This document shows positions 9,461-22,747 of a stretch of DNA of 64,000 bases, in pieces. The notes under the pieces are model-generated. The model saw only the letters and a list, made by a program, of their open reading frames with translations, was not told the origin of the DNA and made no database searches. This stretch comes from Tritrichomonas musculus. Its lineage: Eukaryota; Parabasalia; Tritrichomonadida; Tritrichomonadidae. The position numbers were made by a program, and so were the translations under genes. How positions within the stretch are numbered: position 1 is the first letter of the stretch; each line of letters begins with the position of its first letter. Location: NCBI GenBank assembly GCA_039105265.1, contig JAPFFF010000001.1, positions 5,332,001 through 5,396,000 on the forward strand. Direction: 5' to 3'.

Positions 9461-11390
9461 TTATTTTTGATTGTTCTTGATTGAATTGATGTATTTTCGA
9501 TATTCTTCTTCATCAATATCACTCGTTATGAATTCATCACTTTCAAGTTCTTTAATAATGTCTTCAAATGAAGGACGTAATTCTGGATTTCCTTCCCAAC
9601 ATCTTTCAATTAATTCCTTATAATTGCTTGTGAGTTGTTCCTTGATCTTTGGCCGATGGTTTTTGACAAGGATTTCTGAAATCAATTTCGAATGATTCTT
9701 GACGTCTTTATCATCGAAAGGAATGTCGCCCGTCATGACTTCATAAACAATGAATGAATATGAATAAACATCACTTTTCAATGTATCTTCTTTTTGCTCA
9801 ATTATTTCTGGCGCACAAAGGAAATCAATATGCGTCATTTCACTTGAGGTCAAATTAGAGACTGTTTGCGAACTTTGTGGCAATGTATACTTGCCAATTT
9901 CACTCAGAATCGGATGATTTCTCTCATCGATGTAAACATTCGTTGTGTTCAATGTTGAATGAGAAATTTTATGTGAATGAAGATAAAACATTCCATAACA
10001 AATTCCGTACAATATGATCAACTTATCTGTTGCTTTCATATTGATTTTGCCATGTCGTTCTTCTTCAAGGATTTCATACAAAGTTTTGCTTGGAAGAAGC
10101 TCACTGATTGACACAGGATTCGGCGAACGTTGAAAATCATAAAAACTGAATCCAATGAAATGTTGAATTGTTGGTGTTTTCAATGTGAGAAGCTCTTTCA
10201 CTTCATTCATTATCCGTAAAATTCGTTGATTTGAAAAATCTTCAATTTCGAAGTTCGATATTGATGCAAGATATTCAACTTTCGTATCATTATTCATGAC
10301 TTTATAAACATCCGAAATGATTCCTTGTCTCACTCGATACAAAACTTTGAATTTGTTGAGTGAAACAAATCCTTCTCTAATTGGCAATATTCGTTTTCGT
10401 TCTTGTTTCTTGTATTCGCGTTGAACAGAGTATTTTTTGAATATTTCATCAAGTTTCGATTTGTTTTCGATTTTGCCATCAATGTAGTCAACGTATGCAC
10501 GATACAGTTTCTCATCAACTTTTTCCGTGATAAATGATTTGTCATTCCTCAATATATCAACTATTTGATGAAATTTAAGACGATCGTTGGCTTCTTGACA
10601 CCAGCATGATTCAATCAATTGTTTATAAGCTGCCGGAACCTCATTCGTAAATTCGGGTCTTCCTTTGTTGTTAACAACTTTATTGATGATTTGTTGAACA
10701 TTCAACCCTTTGAATGGACATTCTTTATTCATGATTTCATAAACTTCAACTGCAAATGCATAAACATCTGCTGCTTTCGTGTATTCATACGATTGAAGTA
10801 TTTCTGGTGCTGCATATTGAAAAGTACATTTAAGTTCAGTTGTTGTTTGTTTCATGATTTCTGAACTCATAAATTTCTTAGAGAGACCAAAATCAATGAG
10901 TTTCGGAAATAAATATTCATTGAGAAGATTGTTGTTTGGTTTGATATCAAGATGGAGAATGCTTTTCGAGTGAAGATATGACATCACTGAAGCAAGTCCA
11001 TAAATATTGATCAGTTTCATAGTCTCTGTCCAAAATTTGAATTCACAACCTGATCGTTCTTTCTCAAGAAGCTGTTCCAATGATCCATTCTTCACATATT
11101 CGATTATTATTATGTTTCTAGGCTTGTTTTTAAAACTACGTAAACTGTATCCAAATAATTTAATGATCGATTCATGTTTGATATCTGAAAAAACACTCAA
11201 TTCTTGGATCAGGTCGTTGATATCGTTACTGAACAACTTCTTAGCTGCATAAAATTCACCTGTTGTTTTATCTTTAATCTTAATGACTTTACTACATCCT
11301 CCACGCGCAATTCGATGTACTTTTTCATAGTTTTTAAGATCAATATATTGAATATTTAATGATTTAAGCTTTTCCATCATTTCATTTATT

Positions 11391-11425
<35 letters not shown>

Positions 11426-14197
11426 ACATTCAGTTAGATATATTTTCATGAATTCATCTTCAATTATGTTGACGTATTCTTGATATTCATCTTTATTAAT
11501 TTCATCTGTGATGAATTGATCATCATTTTCAAGATCATAAATAATTTTGTCAAATGATGGACGTTCGTCTTCTTTATTAGATAGACATGTTATTATCAAT
11601 TCTGAATATCGTGTTGGAATATTTTTTGTTTTCATTTTGACAACGAGTTCTTCTATCATTTCTCCTTCAACTGCTTCTTCTTGTGTCATTATGAAGTAAG
11701 CAATCTTTCCAAACGAATAAACATCACTCAATTTTGAATACTTCTCACCATTGATGATTTCTGGTGCAGTGTAGATGCTACCTTGAATTGCATTTTTTAT
11801 TTTGAGCTTGTTGAAATCAAAATAGCAGATCGTTGGATGAAATGTGTCATCAATGTAAATGTTCTTTGGATTCAAATATGGAAGATAAATATTATGCTCA
11901 TGGAAATAGAAAATTCCACTCGAAATTCCAAGGATGATCTTCAATTTATTTGTATTATCAATTTCATAATTATATTCGCCTCTCTTGTGTCGTTTAATGA
12001 TATCATTCAGTGTATTTCTACTATTATATTGAAAGATAATCAATGGCTTTGTTTGATATTTGAAATCATAGAAACTGTAGCCAATCATTCGTTGAACTGT
12101 CGAAAATTTCATTTTGACATTTTTCTTTATTTCTTTACAAATTTCTTTTTCTTCTTCACTTGATGGAGAAAAGTTGTAATCTTTCTTTGAGATGAACGCT
12201 AAAAATGTCTCTTTAGTATTCTTGTTTGTAATGCTCGAAATTTCTGTTTCTTCATTTTCTTCTATTGTTTCTTTCATTTCAAAATCTTGTGGATTAATGA
12301 TACCTTTCTTTTTACTCGCTTCAATCAATTTGAGTGAATATGTCCCAAATGTTTCTTTACTTACTTCTGTTTCTTTGTTCACACAATCATCGATATATCT
12401 GATGTATGAACGATACTTGTCTTCATCAAAATTTTCGGTGATGAATCTTTCATCATTCCTCAATAATTCAACAATTTCATTAAATGAAGGACGATCACTC
12501 GGATCTTGACTCCAGCAAGATTCGATGAGCTCTCTATAGCACTGAGGAACATCATCTGGTATTTCTGGCCTAAATTTTTCATTAGCAACCTTATTCAGAA
12601 ATTGAAGAACTGAATAGCCTGGATAAATTTTTTTCTTTGATATAATCATATAGACAACCATAGCAAATGAATAAACATCAGCTGCTAAACTATATTTTGA
12701 TTCAATGAAAACTTCAGGTGCCATAAAAAGAGGAGTTCCAACATTTGCTGTATTTGAATCTGATTCTTCAATATTCTTGGAAAGAGCAAATGAGCTAAGC
12801 TTTGGAAACAACTGATCGTCGAGGAGAATATTTGAAGGTTTAAGATTTCGGTGCATTATTTTGAGAGAGTGAAGGTAAGACATCCCTAATGCAACTCCAT
12901 AAATGACGATCAATTTTGCTGTATCGTCCCAAAATTCAACTAATAATCCTTCTTGTTCTTTTTGAAGAAGACTATCTAAATCTTTATTACTCATGTATTC
13001 TGTTACAATCACTGGATTAAGTTTGCTTGAAAAGTTTATTGGACTGTAACCGATAAATTTGACAATGCATGGATGATCAATTCGAGCATGAATTTTAACT
13101 TCACTCTTAAGATATTGAAAATCAGGATGGTCTTCACTAATTATTCCTTTACTAATCTTAGCTGCATAAAAAAAACCTGTTTCTTTGTTCTTGATTATAT
13201 ATACAGAACAAAACCCTCCTTCACCAATTTTCCGAAGCCGTTGATATTTATTGAGATCGAGATTTTGAACATCAATAAAAAGAAGCTTTCTCATTTTTTC
13301 ATTTATATCTTCTTCCACTTCCTCTTCTTCTTCTTCTTCTTCACATTCAGTTAGATATATTTTCATGAATTCATCTTCAATTATGTTGACGTATTCTTGA
13401 TATTCGTCTTTATTAATTTCATCTGTGATGAATTGATCATCATTTTCAAGATCATAAATAATTTTGTCAAATGATGGACGTTCGTCTTCTTTATTAGATA
13501 GACATGTTATTATCAATTCTGAATATCGTGTTGGAATATTTTTTGTTTTCATTTTGACAACGAGTTCTTCTATCATTTCTCCTTCAACTGCTTCTTCTTG
13601 TGTCATTATGAAGTAAGCAATCTTTCCAAACGAATAAACATCACTCGATTTTGAATATTTCTCACCATTGATGATTTCTGGTGCAGTGTAGATGTTACTT
13701 TGATTGGATGTGCCATCATTATTATTTATGTGAAATTTGGAAAGGTCAAAATAAAATATTTTAGGACGGAATTGATCGTTTTCATAGATTTGATCTGGAT
13801 TTAAGTTTTTGTATAAAATGTCTTGCTTGTGTAAATATGAAAGACCGCTGGCAATTCCATAAATATTGATTAATTTCTTAGTATCATCAATCATGGATAT
13901 GCTTTTTGATAATGTTTGGTTTTGGAAATATTCTGTAACCAGAACAGTTTCATCATCTGTAAAATTAATTCCTTCAAATTTGACAAATGAAGGATGGGTG
14001 ATCTTAAATATTGTTTCTAATTCATATGTCAAATCAATCGACTCTTTTTTTGCAATTTTTTCTAAGTTAAACTTATAGAATTTAGTAGCGAAGAGTTCTT
14101 TTGTATTTTTTCTTTCAACAAGGAAAACTTTTGATAAATTTCCTTTCCCTATTAATTTGATCTCTTTATAATCGCTGATATTCACAGTTATTGACAT
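9461..14197 (-). CDS. Five-domain TKL-like kinase/pseudokinase protein
   Basis: A 1,578-residue protein starting at the ATG at 14197. Five kinase-fold domains lie in a row. Domain 1 (about 8-255) has YKNLNP for the HRD loop and YFD for DFG. Domain 2 (about 311-575) has a good glycine loop (GEGGFCSVY), AAK and MHRNLKPSN but SFA for DFG. Domain 3 (about 650-892) has LPYLNPKN and YFD. Domain 4 (about 952-1219) has AAKK, HLDIKPNN and an intact DFG and APE, so it is the best candidate for activity. Domain 5 (about 1279-1559) has SHSTLNTTN and no DFG. Poly-glutamate linkers lie near residues 285-292 and 924-934. The C-lobes of domains 1 and 3 are almost identical in DNA, so part of the array arose by recent internal duplication. 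A partial inverted copy lies at 61,479 onward. Probably a signalling protein in which inactive domains regulate one active one. Confidence 0.9.
11385..11795 (-). repeat. Internal duplication unit, copy 1 (kinase domain 3 C-lobe)
   Basis: A block of about 400 bases coding for a kinase C-lobe plus the poly-glutamate linker. It is nearly identical to 13,310-13,715 in the same gene, with only a handful of base differences seen by eye. Confidence 0.85.
13310..13715 (-). repeat. Internal duplication unit, copy 2 (kinase domain 1 C-lobe)
   Basis: Partner of 11,385-11,795. The block starts at the APE box (YTAPEIINGEKYSK) and runs through the glutamate-rich linker. The adjoining N-lobes are not similar at this level, so only this block was copied or gene-converted. 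Confidence 0.85.
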
Positions 14198-14769
14198 GAA
14201 AACATAAAAAATAATTTATTTTATTATAATATGGTTATATTATTTTTTTTTATTCAAGGTCAAATTTATGGTGAATTATCTGGTTGTGAAAAAGTTCGTT
14301 TATTTTAAAGAATGGTATTCTCCCAAAGATTGAGCATTAAAATTAATTAAAATTATTTTATAATTTGTTAAATTATATAATTAAATTATATTAGAAATAT
14401 ATTATGCATTTTATTACCAAAATTCAAAGATATGTGTATTTTTTAATATTTCTGAAAATAAATGGCTTTTTTACTTATTTTACTTGTTAATTTGACTCCT
14501 GGTTAATGCAATCTGGCATTTTACCCATAAAAATATGTAAAGAAGCAAAAAAATGTCATAACAACAATGTTTCATATCTTTTACATAAAATGATATAGCA
14601 GTAAGAATTCTGGAAACACAACAAATAAACATAAATTATAAATATTGCAAAAAGTTCAATATATTATATATTGAAATAAAGTTTTATTTAAATTAATTTA
14701 TTTTTATGATACATCATAGAAACTGGTAGCAAATAACAAAAATACTGATATGTTTTTCTATTTATAAAA
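14198..14769. other. Intergenic region, no gene seen
   Basis: AT-rich sequence upstream of the multi-kinase gene; its promoter should be here. I see no clear initiator motif and no repeat. This stretch is absent from the inverted copy near 61.4 kb. Confidence 0.4.
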
Positions 14770-15095
14770 CAAAATGGAATTGATATTGAACCTCATTCAT
14801 TTGAAAAATGTACAATTATAAAGCGTTTGAAATTGACCGATGCAATTAGAACAATTAATCAATTGAAAACAATAATTCATCAATTTTCAATCAGAGTTGT
14901 ATGCAAATCATCTTTTAAGAATTGTCAAAGTCTTAAAAAAATAATCATTCCATTATCTATAACAATCATAGGAAAATCTGCTTTTTCAAATTGTGAAGAG
15001 TTATGAGAAGTAACTTTGCCAACATTAATCACAAAAAATAATTGTAAAATGTTTTTTCATTGTTCTTCTTTAAAAAATGTAATGACAGAAATTTG
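14770..15095 (+). pseudogene. BspA-like leucine-rich-repeat fragment
   Basis: The + strand encodes short pieces of the BspA-type LRR pattern: CKSSFKNCQSLKKIIIP, then SITIIGKSAFSNCEEL followed by a stop, then another weak repeat. It has no start, the frame is interrupted, and both ends fade into AT-rich DNA. It is a decayed relic of a BspA-like surface-protein gene of the kind seen at 50.4 and 53.5 kb. A related relic lies on the minus strand between the two genes of the inverted copy (about 61.2-61.4 kb). Confidence 0.65.
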
Positions 15096-15213
15096 TCAAA
15101 TTAAAGAAAAAAATTTTTATCATAAACTTTTTGAATAGAAATTTTTCAAAATTTTTTAGATATTGTATTGAAATTTTTGAATCCAAATAATACAAAAAAA
15201 AAATTTTTTGGTT

Positions 15214-15220
15214 TCATTTT
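15214..15220 (+). promoter_or_regulatory. Putative initiator (TCATTTT)
   Basis: TCATTTT with its A nine bases before the ATG at 15,225 matches the trichomonad initiator pattern TCA-pyrimidine-W-W, which is known to lie within about 20 bases of the start codon. The same motif is kept at the same distance in the inverted copy of this gene. Confidence 0.5.
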
Positions 15221-15224
15221 AAAA

Positions 15225-15899
15225 ATGAAGTATAACTTGGTTTATGAAACAGAGCTTGATCACCAAATGTGCTACAGAATATCAGTAGAAAATGACGAAG
15301 ATTTTGAAATGTTGTCCTTCGTAATTTTACATGGAGATGTTATTAAAATGGAAAATAAGAACAAGATATTTGTTGTTAGTATAGAATATGATGGTAATAC
15401 CATGATTAAAATAAATGGATTCGAAACAGATTGTTTACCAGAAAGTTTTGAAGGTCTTGAAAACAAAAAGACAAATGAATTTGCAATATCTGGAAAATGC
15501 AATTTCGAAATCTACAGATATAGATTTTTCGGAGGTGATTCAGGAAGAATAGAAGAACAAATCGAAAATTATAAAAAATCCAAAGAAAAGAATAAAATTT
15601 GTTCAGAAATATCAATTCAAAACAGATGCTTTGAAATATTAAACCAATATATGCAAACCAAACCAAAATTGGTTATTTATGGTGGCAAATCATTCCAATA
15701 TTTAGAAGAAGGAGCATTAAAAGTTTTCACGATTGCTTATGATATTTATATGAAACAAGATAACAAATGGAGAGATATTTTGAGAAATGAAAATCACAAA
15801 TACAAAGACACCAATATTGTAATTTTTAATGAAAACTCAGTATATTATGATGAATTATTGAGATATGGAGGAATTGTTGGAGTAATTTCTGATGATTAA
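15225..15899 (+). CDS. Unrecognised 224-residue protein, copy A
   Basis: Begins at the ATG at 15,225 (MKYNLVYETE); an upstream TTG in frame is less likely because of the initiator just before the ATG. I do not recognise the family. The protein is soluble-looking, with no signal peptide or membrane segment. Its N-terminal half is beta-rich, with alternating charged and hydrophobic strands. A charged central helix (IEEQIENYKKSKEKNK) follows. The C-terminal part holds LVIYGGKSFQYLEEGALKV and ends in GGIVGVISDD. A nearly identical copy lies inverted at 60,427-61,101. Conservation of the frame in both copies suggests a working protein. Function unknown. Confidence 0.75.
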   Translation: MKYNLVYETELDHQMCYRISVENDEDFEMLSFVILHGDVIKMENKNKIFVVSIEYDGNTMIKINGFETDCLPESFEGLENKKTNEFAISGKCNFEIYRYRFFGGDSGRIEEQIENYKKSKEKNKICSEISIQNRCFEILNQYMQTKPKLVIYGGKSFQYLEEGALKVFTIAYDIYMKQDNKWRDILRNENHKYKDTNIVIFNENSVYYDELLRYGGIVGVISDD

Positions 15900-16047
15900 T
15901 TTTATTATAATTCACAATGTAGAAGTAAAAAATAAATATTTTTATTAAATAAGATTAAATTTATTTAGAGCCAAAATTTGTGATATTTCATTTTACAATA
16001 TATATAGTTGGTGGACATAATTCTGTTTTGGAGACAAAATTATGTTT

Positions 16048-18511
16048 TCACATCATTTCTATATATTCAAATTGGACTTTTAAAAAAACAATTGTAGAAC
16101 AATTAATATCATATTGGATACATTCTATTCCCCGATTTTCATTCACTTTTATCAAACTAAATTAGATCATAAATTTGATATAGAATTATAAATTTCTGAA
16201 TATTTTTTTATTATTTGAAAAAAATTATAATTTACTTTTCATCTATAATTAAAATGTATCATTATTATTTATTGAAATAAAATAGATAATTAGAAAAAAT
16301 GGTTTCATTTTCATTTCACTACTCAAAAAACTCATTTCATATCACATTTCATTCTTTTACCATAAAAAAAAGGTTGTTTTAATTTGCTTTAACATAGTTA
16401 TTATTTTAGAATATAATGTATATATTATATTTTAGAAAAAAAATTATTGAAATAATAATTATATAAAAAGAAAAAGTGTTTTCAAAATATGACAAAAATC
16501 ATTCATACAAAATTACTAATTTTGAAAAATGAGTTTATTTTATTTCAAATTAGATGCAGTATTAATCATCTTTATGATGCATATAATATATTAAATATAA
16601 TAATATGGTTGAAAAAGAATCAATCTTGGAAAAATTTCATTTTTCTTTTTTTCATTCAAAATCATTCATAAATCACTCATGCATAATTGATATGATTTCA
16701 GAATTACATTATTTGATAACACATACAATGAAATATATTATTAATCCTCTAAAAATCATTGTTGCCCATCAAGATTTCAGGTTTTTCTAAGAAATATACA
16801 AATTTCAATTTTTATTTTTTCTATTATAATAGCATTTAAAATAGCAATTAATCAATAAATATTAGGTAAGTATAGAAGAACTATTAAAATAATGAAAATA
16901 ATTTCTCAATGTCTAAAATTGAAAGTCTTTTTAAGTTATTTCAGAAGTTACTCTTTTTCATTAAGGTAATAGATCTTGAGTAGAACCGCCAATTTTATTC
17001 TTTCAATATCATTATACTATATGCATTATATCAAATATTTAAATAAAAATTTAAAAGTTTTTATTTTTTATTGGAAAAAAACAAAAAAGTGATATGATTT
17101 TTAACTTTATTTTGTGCATCAAAATTTTCTTATATGAAAGTTTTTAGATATCAATTATCTGACAAAATTATATCATTACTGATTATGAATTAATGATATT
17201 ATTATTAAATCCCAAGTTTCAATTATTGATAATAAAATAAGCATTTTGACTTTTTTTAAAGGTGCAAAGACTTTTGGCGTTTTTTTGTAGTTAATATTTT
17301 TTGTATATATCTTAGTATATAATTATTATTTTTTAATTATTTTTTATTTTATTAATATTATACAGTTAATTATTTATTATTATATTAAATATGTTTAATA
17401 AAATGTGCTATTCAATGAATTAAAAGCAATTTTTCATAAGAGTGTTTTTTTAAATAAATCCGTCATTTGATATTCTTTTGATTTGTTCAAAATAAAATAA
17501 ATCATATATCTATATAAAAAGATATTATATAATATGTAGGATATTTGATTAGTTTCATATTACATTTCTATAATGAGATAAAATTGGTTTTCATTCTATT
17601 TTTTGCATTTCTTAATATACAAATTGTTATTTAATAATGTAAATATTAATAATAAAAGTTATATATATATTTAAATATTTTAAATTAATTTAATTTGTAT
17701 ATATATTTTTGCTTAATATAAAATTCAATTCTATAGAATTAGACTATTCAAATTTCGCATTGAAAAATTCTATTAAACCTTTTTTTTATTTTATTATTCT
17801 ATCAATTTTACACTAAATTAATTTATGATTATCTATATTCAAATGTAAAATATATTTATAATATAGCATTATATATAGTATGTTAAATGATATTATAAAT
17901 TATATCATATTATAATAAAATAATATATTAAATTCATATATATATATTGATTTTAATAATTGAATGATTATATGGAGTATAATTCAATGATCTTATCCTC
18001 TTTAAAAATTTATATTTATGAAAATAAACTTATTTTACCATATAAATAATATATATCAAAGATAAAAAATGAAAAATAATACAAAATAAAAATTTATATT
18101 ATAAAAATTTCATATTTATATAAATTCTCAAAATTGTTAAAAAAAAAAATTATCGTAAAATTTATTCTATACAAAAAATTCAATTATTATTTAAAAAATA
18201 AAATAAATATATACCATCCATTATCGAAAAATATCTAATAAACATATAATAAATAATATTTAGAATATTATTAAAAATATTGTTATGCATATAAAATAGA
18301 TTTCTAACAAAAATCCTACTCCTCCCACCTCTCTTTTTTTTACATTAATGGCAAAATTTCATATAAATCACAAATATAATAGCTCATTTAATTAAATAAT
18401 GGTGTACATAAAATACATTAATAAAGTATATAATATTATCAAATTATCTTTAATAAGTATTGAGAAAAATGTGTTTTATTTTTGTGTACCATTCAAAAAG
18501 TTGAGCAAACT
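16048..18511. other. Interior of the mariner-like element, no gene
   Basis: About 2.5 kb of extremely AT-rich sequence with long homopolymers and ATAT tracts. Short open stretches exist but none resembles a protein family. If it once held a transposase, it can no longer be recognised by eye. Confidence 0.45.
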
Positions 18512-18519
18512 TGATTATG
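18512..18519. repeat. Target-site duplication, left (TGATTATG)
   Basis: TGATTATG directly precedes the left end of the P-like element and is repeated directly after its right end at 37,619-37,626. Eight bases is the size expected for P (and hAT) superfamily insertions. Confidence 0.75.
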
Positions 18520-18532
18520 AGAGGTATTCATG

Positions 18533-19962
18533 TAGAGAAATTGACGAAATATTGTAATATTGATCATATTTTCTTTATTTTTAATTTGAAACTAAGAATG
18601 AACTTTAATGGATAAGAATTTTATACTCCTATTTTTGAGATATTTCTATTTTTATTTTTCTGAATAAGAATCGTTTTATAATTGAGAGGCTATATAATTT
18701 TTTTTTATATAAAAATTGATGAAATATAAATATATATATAATTTTGTTTTATTAATTATTATAGTATATATATATTGATAACATATTAATACTTATATGT
18801 TTAAAAAATATTTATTTTCTAGAGATACACTCGTTTATATTTTTTTTATTTTTTATAAATTTTTAACTTTTTCAGTTATTATATTTTTTTTATTGAAATA
18901 ATAAACATTTTTTATCCTAGTAGTATTTTTATTAAAACATTATTTTATTTTATATATATAATATATATTATATTTTATATACTATTTAAATTTTATATTT
19001 AAGTTTTACATTATATATTAAATAGATAAATTAACAAAAAAAAATGAAAAATTCAATTAAACGATGATTTTTAATTGAATTTCTAAAATAATATGTTGCT
19101 TTGTATTGTGATTATTTTTTGGTTTTCAATATATTAAATATTAAAGTTATTTTTATAATATAGTAATTAATAAATTTACTTTATAAAAAATATTTTTAAT
19201 AATATTTTTAAGAAAATGAGGAAATTTATATTTTTCAAGAATCACTTCACTATTAACTTCACTTCACCGAAAATAATCATCTCACGTCACTAAAAAATAA
19301 TAACGTACCAAAATACGATGAAAAATAATTCAAAATAATTCAAAATATAAAATTACATTTTCCTTTAAAATGAGAGTATAGAGTAACTTATTTACATAAT
19401 AAAATTTATTTAAATATTTATTATTATTATATTGTACAATTAGTATATAATTATTTCGTAAATCAATTGAGAAATAAGTCATTTTCTTAATTTTTTAATG
19501 TAAATTTAGAGGAGATAAAAAAATTGTAAAAGCATTTCAAATAATTTTTAAATATTGAAATATAATATATACCTGGTGTACAACTTATATTCATGTCGAT
19601 TAGCATATAACATTTAGAGAAAGTGAAAAAAATTGATTTCAAATATTTCAAAAACATAAAAAAAAAATCGAATTTTCTTCCTTTTAAACTTGATATTTTT
19701 TTTTGTAATTCAGCTTAATATCTTATTTTCAGTATAAATATTTAAACATTATGTCAAGTTATTAATATCATTAATGTACAATGAGATATGATAAAACGAT
19801 CTAAATTTACATTTAAAAATAGCTTCTATTTCAATGAATAAAGTGGAGTATTCGTATGGATAAAGTAAATAAATATTACATATGATAATCTTTAAAAATT
19901 AATGAACGAATATGAAAAATAAAAAACTAATGATTAAAAAAATGCAAATTTATTATTTTTAG
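18533..19962. other. P-like element, left non-coding part
   Basis: About 1.4 kb of AT-rich sequence between the left end and the short inserted element. No gene or clear repeat is seen. Confidence 0.4.
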
Positions 19963-19970
19963 AGGTATTC

Positions 19971-21147
19971 ATGTTAAGTGACTTAACGTCTTTTTGATTT
20001 TTTCTAATCTCATTATTTCCATCAATATTAAGTTATATGCATTCAAATCAATAATTTTTAATTGGTTGCTCGATATAATCATTTTAAGAATGTCTTACAC
20101 TGTATATTTTATAAAAATTTTAATCTGATATATCTTTAATATTTCATTCAATCTTTATGGTTTTTGAAAAATCCAAATATATTTATATTAATACACATAA
20201 GATTAATTAAATTATTAGATTTTTCAAATTAAATTAGATTCATAAACAGAAATAAAAAGAAATTAAAATTTTTTTCATTTATAAACTTATCATATCTTCT
20301 TTTTCAGCCTAGAATTTTATATAATACTTTTCCAAATGATATTTTATTATATGTATTAATGCATATGTTGGTGCTTAAGATATTTATACGCTTAATTTTG
20401 AGAAAAAATGGTTTTGATTTTAATGGCTTATTTTAATGGTGTAAAATGTCAGAAAAAGAGTTTAAAAATATGTATTTCAAGAAATAAGAAAGTATTCAAG
20501 TATATATATCACTAAACATATTTAATGTATTTTGAATATTATTATATTTTATTTTTTATTGTAAAAATAAAATGATTAATCAAGATATTTTAATTGATTA
20601 ATTTAAAATATATTAATTCAATATTTATTTTATTTCATTCAATATATAAACTAATCATGTATTCAAAAAAATGATCGTCATTTCAATAATAAATCTTTAT
20701 TCAAATTATAATTATGAATTTATCTTAATATTCAATAAAATAAACCATATTATATATATATAAATATAATATAAAACATTACATAAAAAATTAATAAGAT
20801 ATGATAAATAAAATATATTAAAATATTATATAAATAAATCGGCATCAATAAAAAATTAAATTATTTCAATTTTAAAATAATCCTTTGAAATATTACTCCA
20901 TTTTCATTGAAATATCTTCTTTCAAAAGAAACAACTTTTGTTAATGATATTCAAAATTGAGAATTTAATTTCTCTAACAAAAGTTCTCCATAGCCATTTA
21001 GTCATAGAAATATAATTTATATTAATATCTCGAAATCAAACGTATAAAACATTATAGACTTTCTATTATAGCATAAATATAAAATATTTAAAATAATATA
21101 TAATTATCTATTAAATTTCTAGGCTAGATCTCTTCATGAATACCTCT
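19971..21147. mobile_element. Short non-autonomous element with P-like ends
   Basis: Bounded by perfect 13-bp inverted ends AGAGGTATTCATG (19,971-19,983 and, inverted, 21,135-21,147), the same terminus as the surrounding P-like transposon. TTATTTTT lies directly outside both ends and would be an 8-bp target duplication, though that sequence is common by chance in AT-rich DNA. The 1,177-bp body has no open frame of note. It is best read as a non-autonomous relative mobilised by the same transposase family. Confidence 0.65.
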
Positions 21148-21712
21148 TTATTTTTTTTTGAATGAATTTATAAAAAAAATTTTAATATTAAAATATCTTA
21201 ATTATATGTGAATTTTATACAAATATATATTAATATTTACTATCATCATAATTTAATGTTAAATTAAATCCAATATAATTATTTCAAATTTACTCATGCA
21301 AGCATTCTTGAATTCATTTCTTGTTAAATAGTAAGTGATCGATGTATTCCATATTTATTAGAAAAAGCTGAAAACATTCATATTTTATTATCATATAAAC
21401 AATATATGTATGTATATTATCATATTAAAACAAACAAATATTATCTATTAATTAAGATATTTATATTTTATTTTAAAAAATATTAAATGAAAAAAAAAAC
21501 ATGCATTTTGACTAAAGAATTAAAAAACTGGCCTGATTTTTTTTATGATTCGGTAAAATTATAATAGGTAATAAAAATTAATTATTATAAGATATTAATT
21601 TTATGAGGATGCCTATTAATTTAAAAGATATTTATTTATTTTTTATCAAAAAATTCTATATTGAATATTTGAATGATTTTTATTTTTTATTAATTGAAAA
21701 AGTTTCACTAGA
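21148..21712. other. P-like element, 5' flank of the transposase gene
   Basis: AT-rich non-coding sequence between the short inserted element and the transposase start. The transposase promoter should lie here. No clear motif is seen. Confidence 0.4.
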
Positions 21713-22747
21713 ATGAGTGAAAAGAGCCGCTTATGTTCAACAATTAAAGACCTAAAAGATGAAAAACGTAACTTGCAATCTCAGATCAATTTGCTATCCA
21801 AAAAAAGTAATGACGTATATCAAGAACTAGCCTCTGAATCTGATTACTTTTATGAAATGATGAATCAACTCAAAGAAAAATTTCCTGTTTTGACCGATTT
21901 GGTACTTTATGCATTAAAAATGAAAAAACAGTATGATGATTTTACCTTTGTTTTTGCAAATTCGATAAAAACCTCTTCACCTAAAATATATAATATGTTA
22001 ATCGAAAAACTTGGTTTTCCATCTACTTATAAATGTGATAAATATACGCCACCTATAAATACAGGAATCGCAGAATATTATTTAGATGATTCAAGGATAC
22101 CAGAAATAATACAAAAATGGAAAAAACAGAATAATTTAAAATCTCATGATGAAATCCAAGCATGCCTTTCAGTAGATGCATTGTTTTTTACTCCCGATAT
22201 ACATATAACGTATGAAAACGAGGTTTCTGGTATGCTATTAAATAAGAAAGACATTCAAAAATTACCTCTTCATGTTTCAGAAATTTTTTTACAAAATCCA
22301 CGACTTTTTGAATCATTTTTAAATTTCAACAAAAATAAAATAATCAGATGTGCTTTTGTATTTCAAATTCAACCATTTCGGGTTGATTTGCCAACATTTA
22401 CTTGTCATATAATTCCAACAACGTCAGGAAAATCCAATGATGATATAGTGAAAATGTTGATTAATATTAAAAATATTGCAAACAATCATAAAATATTTAT
22501 CAAAACCTTTGCTTTCGATGGAGATGGAGCTTACAACGAGCTTCACAAACAATATTATAAATCATATTTCAATTACACTTTGAAAAATAATTATATTAAG
22601 ATAGTTTCAAAAAGCAAAGTCTATCGTGTTGTTTGTGACATGTTGCATCTACTAAAGCGTTTACGATACCGACTTTTGAGTTGCATTATTCATCCAGGAT
22701 TTCGCAAAAGCAAAACAAAAATTGATTTGGATAAAATAAAGCTGTAG
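21713..22747 (+). pseudogene. P-like transposase, N-terminal part
   Basis: Begins at an ATG and gives 344 residues. Residues about 8-60 look like a coiled coil; a stretch near residues 80-105 (FTFVFANSIKTSSPKIYNML) resembles the P-element/THAP9 region with a conserved SPKAY. Acidic motifs expected of an RNase-H-like core follow: CLSVDALFF near residue 160, FAFDGDGAYNE near 270 and CDMLHLLKRLR near 310, the last like the D-P-H-L-I-K signature of P and THAP9 transposases. The frame ends soon after, where the Polinton begins. The matching C-terminal part resumes at 35,578. No THAP zinc finger is seen at the N-terminus. Confidence 0.7.

Noticed and set aside
10330-13354. Several 70-126-codon frames antisense to the multi-kinase gene, repeated opposite copy B
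   Set aside because: They follow from codon usage of the real gene on the other strand; their conservation in copy B reflects the duplication only.
15980-16790. Short + strand frames after the 224-residue gene as genes
   Set aside because: They are AT-rich, lack homology and overlap the mariner-like end, so they are most likely chance open stretches.
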